Assembly (NCBI GenBank): GCA_002780795.1
Contig: PEUF01000039.1
Location: forward strand, 1 to 60,290
Direction of reading: 5' to 3'
DNA from: Candidatus Roizmanbacteria bacterium CG02_land_8_20_14_3_00_36_15
Lineage (GTDB): Bacteria; Patescibacteriota; Microgenomatia; UBA1406; GWC2-37-13
Length of the DNA stretch: 60,290 nucleotides
Shown: one piece after another, positions 44,283 through 51,898 of the stretch
Layout: each line of letters starts with the position of its first letter
Numbering within the stretch: the stretch's first letter is position 1
The notes under the pieces: generated by a model
What the model saw: the letters and a program-made list of their open reading frames with translations, nothing else
Told to the model about the DNA's origin: nothing
The model's database searches: none
Made by a program: the position numbers and the translations under genes

Positions 44283-45926
44283 ATGAAATACATATTCGTT
44301 TCCGGTGGTGTCATTTCCGGCATCGGTAAAGGCACGACGGTTGCCTCAATATGTTTGCTCCTAAAATCGGCCGGCTTTCGGGTGACACCAATTAAGTTTG
44401 AAAACTACCTTAATATTGATGCTGGCACTATCAATCCGATTGAACACGGCGATCCGTTTCTTTGCAATGACGGTACCGAGGCGGATATGGACATCGGCAC
44501 TTACGAGAAATTCCTTGATGAAGATATGGGCAGCGACAACTTTGTTACCATGGGTAAAATTTACCAAACGGTTATTGAAAAGGAGAGGCGTTTTGAATAC
44601 ATGGGAGAAGACGTGGAAGCTATTCCTTATATCACTGATGAAATCATTAGTCGAATTCAAAACCTTGCTCATAAAAAAAATGCTCAGATTGTTGTTATAG
44701 AGTTAGGTGGAACGGCGGGTGAGTATCAAAATATATTTTATTATGAGGCATCAAGAATTTTGACTCTTAAATATCCGGGTGATGTTATCCATATTCATGT
44801 TAGCTATGTACCGATACCACCACACCTAGGTGAACCGAAAACCAAACCAACACAGCTTTCGGTAAGAACATTAAATTCAATGGGGATACAGCCTGATTTT
44901 ATCGTCGCCAGATCTGAGAAAAAACTGGACAAGAGAAGAATGGACCGATTTGCCCTCTTTTGTAACATGCACCCCGAGGATATTATCACTAATCCTAATC
45001 TTTCTACTGCCTATGAAATTCCCCTTGTTTTCTCCGAACAGAACTTTGAACAAAAAATCCTAAAAAAACTGCGGTTGAACCAAAAAAAAGCTGATCTAAA
45101 CGATTGGAAAAAGCTTATAGATAAAATCAAGAAACGTAAATCAAAGACAATCAAAATCGCCATTGTCGGGAAGTACTTTGGAACTGGTGACTATCAGTTA
45201 CGGGATTCATATGCAGCTCTCTTTGACGCCATTGATCATGCCGCTATTCAACTTGGAGTCAATGTCAAAACTACTTGGATTGACGCCGAAACAGTTGAAA
45301 AGACTTCAGCGGGGATTATCAACGAGGTTGATGGAATAATTGTTCCCATCGGTTGGGGTTCAAGAGGCGCCGAGGGAATGATCAAAGCCGCTAGCTATGC
45401 CCGAATAAACAAAATTCCATACTTAGGGCTCTGTTATGGAATGCAGTTAGCTGCGGTTGCCTTCGCCAGAGATGTCTTAGGACTTAAAGATGCCAATACA
45501 ACTGAAAACGATCCAAAGACTAAACATCCGATTATCCATCTTATTCCTGCTCAAAAAAAATTTATGGAAAGACGGTCCTACGGAGGGACGATGCGTCTGG
45601 GATCATGGCAAGCGCTATTAGTGAAAGACAGTCTTGCTTATAAAATATATAATCGTTTTAATCAATTTATTAATAAGAAAGCAGCCATAATTTCGGAAAG
45701 ACATCGCCACCGTTGGGAGTTTAACAATAAATACTCACAGTTGTTTGAAAAAAATGGCTTCACTATCTGTGCACGGTCGGTTTTAGAAAATTTGGCCGAG
45801 ATGCTGGAGTTATCTCAAGACCAACATCCGTTTTACCTGGGAACTCAAGGTCACCCTGAGTATAAGAGTCGACCACTTAAACCCCATCCTATTTTTGTAG
45901 CCTTTATTGAAGCTTGTAAAAAATAA
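44283..45926 (+). CDS. pyrG: CTP synthase
   Basis: 547 residues: N-terminal amidoligase (KYIFVSGGVISGIGKGTTVAS) and C-terminal glutaminase with LGLCYGMQLAAVAFARDVLG (nucleophile Cys), HRHRWEFN and TQGHPEYKSRP. Makes CTP from UTP and glutamine. N-terminal motifs diverge somewhat from E. coli (HGDPFLCNDGTEADMDIG). Another glutamine consumer in this window. Confidence 0.95.
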   Translation: MKYIFVSGGVISGIGKGTTVASICLLLKSAGFRVTPIKFENYLNIDAGTINPIEHGDPFLCNDGTEADMDIGTYEKFLDEDMGSDNFVTMGKIYQTVIEKERRFEYMGEDVEAIPYITDEIISRIQNLAHKKNAQIVVIELGGTAGEYQNIFYYEASRILTLKYPGDVIHIHVSYVPIPPHLGEPKTKPTQLSVRTLNSMGIQPDFIVARSEKKLDKRRMDRFALFCNMHPEDIITNPNLSTAYEIPLVFSEQNFEQKILKKLRLNQKKADLNDWKKLIDKIKKRKSKTIKIAIVGKYFGTGDYQLRDSYAALFDAIDHAAIQLGVNVKTTWIDAETVEKTSAGIINEVDGIIVPIGWGSRGAEGMIKAASYARINKIPYLGLCYGMQLAAVAFARDVLGLKDANTTENDPKTKHPIIHLIPAQKKFMERRSYGGTMRLGSWQALLVKDSLAYKIYNRFNQFINKKAAIISERHRHRWEFNNKYSQLFEKNGFTICARSVLENLAEMLELSQDQHPFYLGTQGHPEYKSRPLKPHPIFVAFIEACKK

Positions 45927-45964
45927 GCACGAGTGATAAAATGAAACTGTTTAATATTTAATTC

Positions 45965-46297
45965 ATGGCAAACTCATTCCAATATCAAGATAAAACTTTT
46001 GTCGTTGGGGATACAATTGCCTTAACTTATAAACTTAAGGAGGGGGACAAAGAAAGACTGCAGATATTTAAGGGTATCCTTATAAAACTAAAAGGAAGTA
46101 CGCCCGAGACGAAGATGATCACCGTCAGAAAAACCAGCCGCTCCGGTATCGGTGTTGAAAGAGTTATCCCGTTGTTTTCTCCTTTTCTTTCCGAAATAAA
46201 ATTGGTAAAAAAAGGTAATAATCGTAAAGCAAAAATATACTATATACGCAATCTTTCTGGTCAGCAGTTAATACAAAAACTTTATCGGAAAAAATAA
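45965..46297 (+). CDS. rplS: 50S ribosomal protein L19
   Basis: 110-residue bL19: FVVGDTIALTYKLKEGDKERLQIFKGILIK...TVRKTSRSGIGVERVIPLFSP...KKGNNRKAKIYYIRN. The gene ends CGG AAA AAA TAA; the run of six A just before the stop matters for the next gene, whose frame is entered by a +1 shift here. Confidence 0.95.
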   Translation: MANSFQYQDKTFVVGDTIALTYKLKEGDKERLQIFKGILIKLKGSTPETKMITVRKTSRSGIGVERVIPLFSPFLSEIKLVKKGNNRKAKIYYIRNLSGQQLIQKLYRKK

Positions 46298-46298
46298 T

Positions 46299-46652
46299 CT
46301 TGTTACCGGTAAAATCGGTGAAAATCTGTCTGCATCTTATTTAATTGATCATGGCTTTGAGATTATTAATCGTAACTTTTACAGTCGCTGGGGAGAGATA
46401 GATCTGATTGCTAAAAAAGACAATAAAGTTTACTTTTTTGAGGTGAAGACTCGTATTGGAACAGATAAAGGACAACCCTATGAGGCGGTAAATTATTATA
46501 AACTTATAGGATTGAAACGGGCCATTAACTATTATCTTTTGAAAAATAAGCTAAATGACTGTAAGTTATCATTAGAGATTATCTCGGTTGAATTAAACTC
46601 CGACAAAAGTTTAAAAAAGTTAAAAATTTATCAAGGTCCAGAAATGAGGTGA
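46299..46652 (+). CDS. YraN/UPF0102 nuclease-like protein without a canonical start
   Basis: The frame reads LVTGKIGENLSASYLIDHGF, then EIINRN, FYSRWGEIDLIAKK and VYFFEVKTR, a complete YraN family domain (restriction-endonuclease-like fold; GEIDLIA and EVKTR carry the expected catalytic residues). No ATG, GTG or TTG occurs in this frame between an in-frame TAA at 46269 and the GTG at 46443, which lies after the active site. Either a rare codon (ATC, CTT or CTG) starts it, or ribosomes enter by +1 frameshift from rplS at AAA AAA TAA, or the locus is a pseudogene or sequence error. The given start is simply the first in-frame codon after the rplS stop. The frame stops 6 bp before the next ATG. 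Confidence 0.65.
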   Translation, partial: LVTGKIGENLSASYLIDHGFEIINRNFYSRWGEIDLIAKKDNKVYFFEVKTRIGTDKGQPYEAVNYYKLIGLKRAINYYLLKNKLNDCKLSLEIISVELNSDKSLKKLKIYQGPEMR

Positions 46653-46657
46653 AAAAT

Positions 46658-47308
46658 ATGATTAACCTGGTTAATAACGTTTTAATTAATTTTTGGCACA
46701 AATTCAGCAACTACCTTCCGGATTTTTTTGGCGGAGTACTTATTTTAATCATCGGTTTAGTAGCGGCCAGTATTTTGAAGCGCTTTTTGCTGACTATCCT
46801 GCGATTTCTTAAAATTGAAAGGATTTTAGAAAAGACCAAGCTGTTGGCTAAAGGAGAGGTAAAAATCTGGGAGGAGGTTTTGACAGAAATCCTTAGGTGG
46901 ACTGTCGTTATTCTTTTTTTGATTCCCACCTTAGAAGTCTGGGGATTATCAAGAGCCACCGCCGTCCTGAACCAGTTTCTGTTTTACCTACCGAACGTCA
47001 TCGTAGCAGTTATTATTGCTTTCATCGGACTATTAGCTTCAAATCTGGTGGCTGATTTAGTTAAACATAGTATAAAGACTATCGGCTCCAGTTCAGCAAA
47101 CACATTGTCGGTACTTGCGAAAGGAGTAATCGTTTTTTTTACGATTCTTATCGTTCTTAGTCAGTTAGGCGTGGCCCAAGATTTGATAAGAATTCTTTTC
47201 ACCGGCATTATTGCTATGCTAGCTATCGCTGGTGGTCTAGCATTCGGTCTTGGTGGTAAAGATATCGCCAAAGATTATCTCGAAGAGTTGAGGAAAAGAA
47301 TTAAGTAA
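46658..47308 (+). CDS. mechanosensitive-channel-like membrane protein
   Basis: 216 residues with four to five membrane helices of the conserved TM-helix repeat seen in small MscS-related proteins (FFGGVLILIIGLVAASILKRF; LPNVIVAVIIAFIGLLASNLVADLV; AIAGGLAFGLGGKDIAKDYLEEL). No MscS beta domain follows. GAGGTG sits just before ATG at 46658, so this is chosen over the GTG at 46649. Confidence 0.7.
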   Translation: MINLVNNVLINFWHKFSNYLPDFFGGVLILIIGLVAASILKRFLLTILRFLKIERILEKTKLLAKGEVKIWEEVLTEILRWTVVILFLIPTLEVWGLSRATAVLNQFLFYLPNVIVAVIIAFIGLLASNLVADLVKHSIKTIGSSSANTLSVLAKGVIVFFTILIVLSQLGVAQDLIRILFTGIIAMLAIAGGLAFGLGGKDIAKDYLEELRKRIK

Positions 47309-47407
47309 GATATAATTAAAAACTAATTAATCTAATTACTCTGATTGACCTAATTGATCTAATAAAATCCCAAAATCCAGTAATATTAGAAATTAAAAAT
47401 TTTCGCA

Positions 47408-47481
47408 GGTCCCGTCGTCTAGCGGCCTAGGACATCTGGTTTTCAGCCAGAGAATCAGGGGTTCGAATCCCCTCGGGATCA
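47408..47481 (+). tRNA. tRNA-Glu (TTC)
   Basis: Acceptor GGTCCCG/CGGGATC, anticodon stem TCTGG/CCAGA around TTTTCAG (anticodon TTC), T-loop TTCGAAT. CCA follows in the DNA at 47482-47484, unlike the other tRNAs here, but these bases also belong to a palindrome. Confidence 0.94.
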
Positions 47482-47513
47482 CCACGCTGAGCGTGGTGAT
47501 AGCCCGCTCAGCG
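47478..47513. repeat. two competing palindromes at the tRNA-Glu 3' end
   Basis: ATCACCACGC/GCGTGGTGAT (47478-47500) is a perfect 10-bp stem whose left arm includes the tRNA's last three paired bases. CGCTGAGCG (47485-47493) can instead pair with CGCTCAGCG (47505-47513). The two folds exclude each other. Confidence 0.7.
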
Positions 47514-47615
47514 TCCTCACCTCGTTTGTTTGTTATAAAATAGTCCGCTTAGGGGACTCAGCATTGTCTTATATATCAATTAAGTTATACTATTAACTAA
47601 CCCAAAACACTACTT

Positions 47616-47660
47616 TTGTAGACTATAGTACATTGACAAAAAAATTAATCTATTGATAAT
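47616..47660 (+). promoter_or_regulatory. promoter of GIY-YIG relic with shared motif
   Basis: TTGTAGACTATAGTACA then TTGACA, 16 bp, GATAAT, 6 bp and ATG. The first 22 bases match the motif at the RAYT and lipase genes in 18 positions, with TTGTAG, TATAGT and TTGAC conserved and in the same spacing. Confidence 0.5.
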
Positions 47661-47666
47661 TGAATA

Positions 47667-47893
47667 ATGTTTTATGTTTATATATTTTTCTCTGAACGAG
47701 ATAAACTACTTTATACGGGTTATACAGATGATCTAAATCTCGTTACATGGCTCACATTGGTGGTTTTGTAAAAGCGACGAAATATCGAAGGCCTTTAAAA
47801 CTTATTTATTATGAAGTCTACATTAATGAATTAGACGCAAGACGTAGAGAATTATATCTTAAGGGCGGAAATGGAAAAATATTACTTAGGTAA
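47667..47893 (+). pseudogene. GIY-YIG endonuclease, frameshifted
   Basis: First frame: MFYVYIFFSERDKLLYTGYTDDLNLV (47667-47744), then a stop soon after. The family's remaining half, GGFVKATKYRRPLKLIYYE with YINELDARRRELYLKGGNGK, continues in another frame from 47747 to 47893. Together they form the short UPF0213/YhbQ-like GIY-YIG domain. One indel near 47730-47747 would restore it. Likely a decayed nuclease gene. Confidence 0.75.
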
Positions 47894-47914
47894 CTATTGA
47901 TTTTTATCCTATTA

Positions 47915-48124
47915 TTAACGTCTAGTTGAAGAAGGAAGGGGAGATGTTTCTCTTTTTCCTTGTCCGTATAATAACCAAGCATTAACAACTTCTTCACGGG
48001 TTCCAAAATCACCTGGTCCCCTCTCTGAAACAATGAACGCAGGTCGTTCCCCTCAGGGATATATATTTATACATCCCATAGCCAGCAATGCGATGCCCAT
48101 GAGATCAGTAGTTACAGATGACAT
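47915..48124 (-). pseudogene. unknown ORF with internal TGA
   Basis: Minus-strand frame of 69 codons: MSSVTTDLMGIALLAMGCIN..., a TGA at 48055-48053, then GERPAFIVSERGPGDFGTREEVVNAW. Both sides look protein-like and share one frame, but no family is recognised. Probably a decayed gene. The remainder of 47485-48229 shows no other gene. Confidence 0.3.
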
Positions 48125-48206
48125 AAATTCTCAACTTAAACTTATAGGAATTATTGCCTACAATAATCAATTATTAAAGTCAAATTCTATAATTTTTTAT
48201 TTATGC

Positions 48207-48212
48207 TATAAT
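48207..48212 (+). promoter_or_regulatory. -10 box of flavin-binding protein gene
   Basis: TATAAT lies 17 bp before the ATG at 48230. Here a short leader is expected, unlike the leaderless cases. Confidence 0.4.
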
Positions 48213-48229
48213 GTTTCATAGGTTTTGTT

Positions 48230-48709
48230 ATGAATAAAAATCTTGTTCTTACTAAAAAGGATGTTCTTGAATTTCTTACCTGCCATAAGTTAATGACATT
48301 GGCTACATATGGCGATCATCCATGGATTGCCAGTGTTTTTTATTCCTTTGATAACGATCTTAATTTATACTTTATAAGTAGTCCGGCCACGATTCACGGT
48401 CAACAGATGAAAAAAAATAATCAAGTGGCGGTGGCCATAGCGGATTCTCATCAGAAACCTTCTGATGTAAAAAGAGGGCTACAGATCTTTGGCTATGTAG
48501 AAAGAGTTTCAGAAGCTTATAAAATTCGTTATGCCTTACGGCATTGGAAAAATTTTCTTAATCTCAAACGGCCAGAGATCAGCCTGGAAAATATGAAGAA
48601 GGGACTTTATAAAGGAAGAGTATATAAACTCACTCCCAAAAAAATCAAACTTTTTGATCAGGAAAAATTCAATGTGCCAGACGGCGAAGAACCAATATTA
48701 GAGCTCTAA
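48230..48709 (+). CDS. pyridoxamine 5'-phosphate oxidase-like FMN-binding protein
   Basis: 159 residues, split-barrel flavin fold: KLMTLATYGDHPWIASVFYSFDNDLNLYFISSPATIHGQQMKKNNQVAVAIAD, then LQIFGYVERV. The family includes nitroreductase-like and heme-related enzymes; the exact substrate is not readable. Monocistronic between a decayed region and dedA. Confidence 0.8.
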   Translation: MNKNLVLTKKDVLEFLTCHKLMTLATYGDHPWIASVFYSFDNDLNLYFISSPATIHGQQMKKNNQVAVAIADSHQKPSDVKRGLQIFGYVERVSEAYKIRYALRHWKNFLNLKRPEISLENMKKGLYKGRVYKLTPKKIKLFDQEKFNVPDGEEPILEL

Positions 48710-48836
48710 AAAATTTTGATAGTGCCAGATTGAAACAGAGAAATTGTCGGACAATTACTTACACAATATTTTGATTTACTTGTTCAATCAGGAAAAAAAA
48801 TTGGAACGTGTTGGAGTTTTATGCGTAAAAATATTG

Positions 48837-48842
48837 TATAAT
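48837..48842 (+). promoter_or_regulatory. -10 box of dedA, leaderless spacing
   Basis: TATAAT ends 6 bp before the ATG at 48849, which supports that start over the longer frame from 48744. Confidence 0.5.
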
Positions 48843-48848
48843 TCTTCG

Positions 48849-49508
48849 ATGGTAAGCAATCTCGTTGATGTAATCACTAAAACAATTATTCAGGTAATAA
48901 ACTCTTCCGGATACCTCGGTGTTTTTCTGTTGATGGCGGCCGAATCGGCCCTGATTCCTATTCCTTCCGAAATAACCATGACTTTTGCCGGATATTTGGC
49001 TTCCTTAGGTCGATTTAATCTCTGGCTCATTATCATTTGTGGTGCTTTGGCCAATCTTTTTGGATCAATTTTAACCTATTGGTTTGGTTACTGGGGAGAG
49101 GAAACGGTCATCAGGGATTTGATTCGAAAATATGGCAAATTTTTATTGATCACTGTCCACGAATATGATCGAGCTGAAAAGTGGTTTCGAAAATATGGCG
49201 AGAAAATTACCTTTTTCTCAAGGATTTTACCGATTGTTCGTACATTCATTTCTTTACCGGCGGGGATTGCCGAAATGAACTTTTGGAAATTTTCTCTCTT
49301 TACCTTTCTTGGTTCACTGATCTGGTCAGCCGTTTTAACATATTTAGGTTTTATTTTGGGTAGGAACTGGAGTTCACTCCATGTTTATTATCAAAAATTT
49401 GAGTTTTTAATTGTTGGAATAATATTATTCTTGGTAATTTACTACGTGGTTCACAAAATAAAAAAATTACGCATGTCGAAGCATCCCAAGTCGCACAAAA
49501 CGTATTAG
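48849..49508 (+). CDS. DedA family membrane protein
   Basis: 219 residues with the DedA/SNARE-associated pattern: AAESALIPIPSEITMTFAGYLA, GSILTYWFGYWGEE, and ITFFSRILPIVRTFISLPAGIAEMNFWKF. These proteins recycle lipid carriers such as undecaprenyl phosphate across the membrane, which fits the glycan genes in the window. The C-terminus (MSKHPKSHKTY) is encoded by a GC-rich block, GCATCCCAAGTCG, also found in asnB. The upstream start at 48744 was rejected because its first 35 residues lie over the promoter. Confidence 0.9.
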   Translation: MVSNLVDVITKTIIQVINSSGYLGVFLLMAAESALIPIPSEITMTFAGYLASLGRFNLWLIIICGALANLFGSILTYWFGYWGEETVIRDLIRKYGKFLLITVHEYDRAEKWFRKYGEKITFFSRILPIVRTFISLPAGIAEMNFWKFSLFTFLGSLIWSAVLTYLGFILGRNWSSLHVYYQKFEFLIVGIILFLVIYYVVHKIKKLRMSKHPKSHKTY

Positions 49509-49519
49509 CTTACTTTTAC

Positions 49520-49730
49520 CCATGAACCAGCCCCGACGTAACGTCGGGACGGTTCAGCCCATGAACCACTCCGTCTTTGGCGGAGGGTTCAGGATAAAAG
49601 TCCTGTAGCGAACTTGTTCTGCTACAGGAGGTTTCGCACTCCGAAACCGTGTTGGTGCTGAAGTCCCGAGCGCCACAGTGGGATGCCCCACATGGTGTCC
49701 CATAAGCTCGGGGAGTGCTTCACAAAGCAT
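49520..49730. repeat. array of five hairpins between dedA and uvrB
   Basis: Two tandem hairpins share outer arms TGAACC/GGTTCA (49523-49556, 49562-49591). Then come CCTGTAGC/GCTACAGG (49602-49628), GGTTTCG/CGAAACC (49630-49648), and a larger one bounded by CCCGAGC/GCTCGGG with inner GGGA/TCCC pairs. The region is GC-rich and has no credible gene. Confidence 0.75.
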
Positions 49731-49789
49731 TAATCCTCCTTGCATAGTGAATTATCTTGCAAAAAATGGTAAACTAATAGGTTAAATTT

Positions 49790-51895
49790 ATGTTCAAACT
49801 TAAGGCTGATTTTAAGCCAACCGCTGATCAACCGCAGGCGATAGAAAAACTCGTGCACGGGGTTAAAAATGGCCTAAAAAATCAGGTTTTGTTAGGTGTC
49901 ACCGGCTCCGGTAAAACCTTTACCATGGCTAATGTTATCGATGAACTGCAGATGCCTGCTTTAGTAATTTCTCATAACAAGACATTGGCCGGGCAGCTTT
50001 TTCAGGAAATGAGACAGTTTTTCCCAGAAAATGCTGTTTCCTATTTTGTATCTTATTATGATTATTATCAGCCAGAAGCTTATATGCCTCAAACTGATAC
50101 TTACATTGAGAAAGAAGCTCAAATTAACGACTTAATCGATAAATTAAGGCTACAGGCAACCACGAATATATTAACTCGCAATGATGTTATTGTCGTTGCT
50201 TCAGTTTCCTGCATCTATAACATCGGTTCGCCTATTGAATATGGTAATTTTATCTTAAAACTAACCGAAGGAAGTGATTTTATATTAGACGAAATTGCTA
50301 GAAGATTAGCCGAACTACAGTACGAAAGATCAGAGTTTGACTTCAAAAGAGGAACGTTTCGTGTTAGAAATAATTATTTAGATATCTATCCAGCATACGA
50401 AGATTTTGGTTATAGAGTTTATCACAATAATAATATCAGTAAAATCGTTAGATTTAATCCATTAACAGGTATTGAGATTAAATCTAAAATCCAAAATCCA
50501 AAATCCAAAACAAATCCAAAATCCAAAATTGAAAATTTAATAATATACCCGGCTAAACATTATATGACTGATTCAAGAGTATTTAAGCAAGCAGAACCAC
50601 AGATAAGAAATGATCTTCAAAAAGAAGCAGCCTTTTTTAAAAAGGAAAAGATGATTGTTGAGGCCGAAAGACTGACAAGAAGGGTTAATTATGACCTTGA
50701 AATGATCAAAGAAGTCGGCTATGTCAACGGTATTGAAAATTACTCCCGTTACTTTGATGGGAGAGCACCAGGCGACGCCCCCTACACTTTACTTGATTAT
50801 TTCAAGCAGACTTATGGCAATGATTTTTTGGTATTTATTGATGAATCGCATATGACTATTCCTCAAATTCAAGGAATGTTTAACGGTGATTACTCCAGAA
50901 AAAAGATTCTTACTAGTTTCGGATTTCGTTTAAAAGCAGCCTTTGACAATCGACCATTAAAATTTGATGAGTTTTATAAGATACCACCATATATTATTTA
51001 CTCCTCAGCTACTCCAAGTGAATGGGAAATAAAAATATCAAATATTAAATCTCAAATATTAAATAAACAAAATAATAATAATATTAGGAAAATTTATAAA
51101 CAAACTTCGGCGGTCAGTGAACAATTGATAAGGCCGACCGGAATTCCAGATCCAAAAATAAAAATCAGACAGGCCAAAAATGAGATCAAAGACCTCATGG
51201 TTGAAATAGTAAAACAGGTCAAATTAAAACGTAAAGTATTGGTGACAACACTGACGAAAAGAATTGCCGAAGATTTAACCAATTTTCTAAAAGAAAAGAA
51301 AATAAGGACCGAGTATCTTCACTCTGACATCGAGACGCTGGAGAGGTCGAATATTTTAGACAATCTGAGAAAAAATAAATATGACGTTTTAGTAGGGATT
51401 AATTTATTGCGTGAAGGATTAGATTTGCCTGAAGTGGCTCTAGTGGCGATTCTCGATGCCGATAAAGAGGGTTTTTTACGCTCAAAAACTGCCTTGATCC
51501 AAACCATGGGTCGGGCGGCGAGAAATGTTGACGGACTTGTAATAATCTATGCGGATATTCTTACTAAATCGATACGTGCCGCGGTTAATGAAATCGAGAG
51601 AAGAAGAAAATACCAGCTCGAATACAATAAAAAACATAAAATAAACCCGAAAACCATATATAAACCAATTAGGGAAAAAATTATAGAACAGGCGGAAGAT
51701 CAGTTGATTTATGAACACAGATCAACAGTTTATAATCAGGAAATTCTGAGCAATATTAAAACTGAATCTTTAACTCCATATGATAAGAATAAGTTAATCA
51801 AAAGGCTAGAAAGAGAGATGAAGAGACAGGCAACCGAACTTAACTTTGAGTTGGCAATTAAAATTAGAGATAAAGTTAAGGAATTAAAAAATTAA
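49790..51895 (+). CDS. uvrB: excinuclease ABC subunit B
   Basis: 701 residues. Walker A GVTGSGKTFTMAN; the damage-probing beta hairpin YFVSYYDYYQPEAYMPQTDTYIEKEAQIN; helicase motifs HSDIETLER and GINLLREGLDLPEV; C-terminal UVR motif (LEREMKRQATELNFELAIKIRDKV) that binds UvrC. Two repeat inserts (about residues 231-249 and 413-430). First gene of a uvrB-uvrA-(transglutaminase)-uvrC run. Confidence 0.97.
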   Translation: MFKLKADFKPTADQPQAIEKLVHGVKNGLKNQVLLGVTGSGKTFTMANVIDELQMPALVISHNKTLAGQLFQEMRQFFPENAVSYFVSYYDYYQPEAYMPQTDTYIEKEAQINDLIDKLRLQATTNILTRNDVIVVASVSCIYNIGSPIEYGNFILKLTEGSDFILDEIARRLAELQYERSEFDFKRGTFRVRNNYLDIYPAYEDFGYRVYHNNNISKIVRFNPLTGIEIKSKIQNPKSKTNPKSKIENLIIYPAKHYMTDSRVFKQAEPQIRNDLQKEAAFFKKEKMIVEAERLTRRVNYDLEMIKEVGYVNGIENYSRYFDGRAPGDAPYTLLDYFKQTYGNDFLVFIDESHMTIPQIQGMFNGDYSRKKILTSFGFRLKAAFDNRPLKFDEFYKIPPYIIYSSATPSEWEIKISNIKSQILNKQNNNNIRKIYKQTSAVSEQLIRPTGIPDPKIKIRQAKNEIKDLMVEIVKQVKLKRKVLVTTLTKRIAEDLTNFLKEKKIRTEYLHSDIETLERSNILDNLRKNKYDVLVGINLLREGLDLPEVALVAILDADKEGFLRSKTALIQTMGRAARNVDGLVIIYADILTKSIRAAVNEIERRRKYQLEYNKKHKINPKTIYKPIREKIIEQAEDQLIYEHRSTVYNQEILSNIKTESLTPYDKNKLIKRLEREMKRQATELNFELAIKIRDKVKELKN
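50480..50538 (+). repeat. AATCCAAA octamer insert in uvrB (1)
   Basis: Several copies of AATCCAAA in frame as KSKIQNPKSKTNPKSKIEN, in a loop before the conserved IYPAKHYMT strand. Confidence 0.85.
51028..51080 (+). repeat. AATATTAAATCTC insert in uvrB (2)
   Basis: ATCAAATATTAAATCTC words in frame as SNIKSQILNKQNNNNIRK, just after the SSATPSEWE helicase motif. Confidence 0.65.
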
Positions 51896-51898
51896 CCT

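Noticed and set aside
47915-48124. Recoded TGA (as in Gracilibacteria/SR1)
   Set aside because: Many intact genes here (ileS, rpmA, lipase neighbours) end at TGA exactly where the family ends, so the standard code fits. The single in-frame TGA is better seen as decay.
49554-49745. 63-residue minus frame in the hairpin array
   Set aside because: It is explained by the palindromes; no family resemblance.
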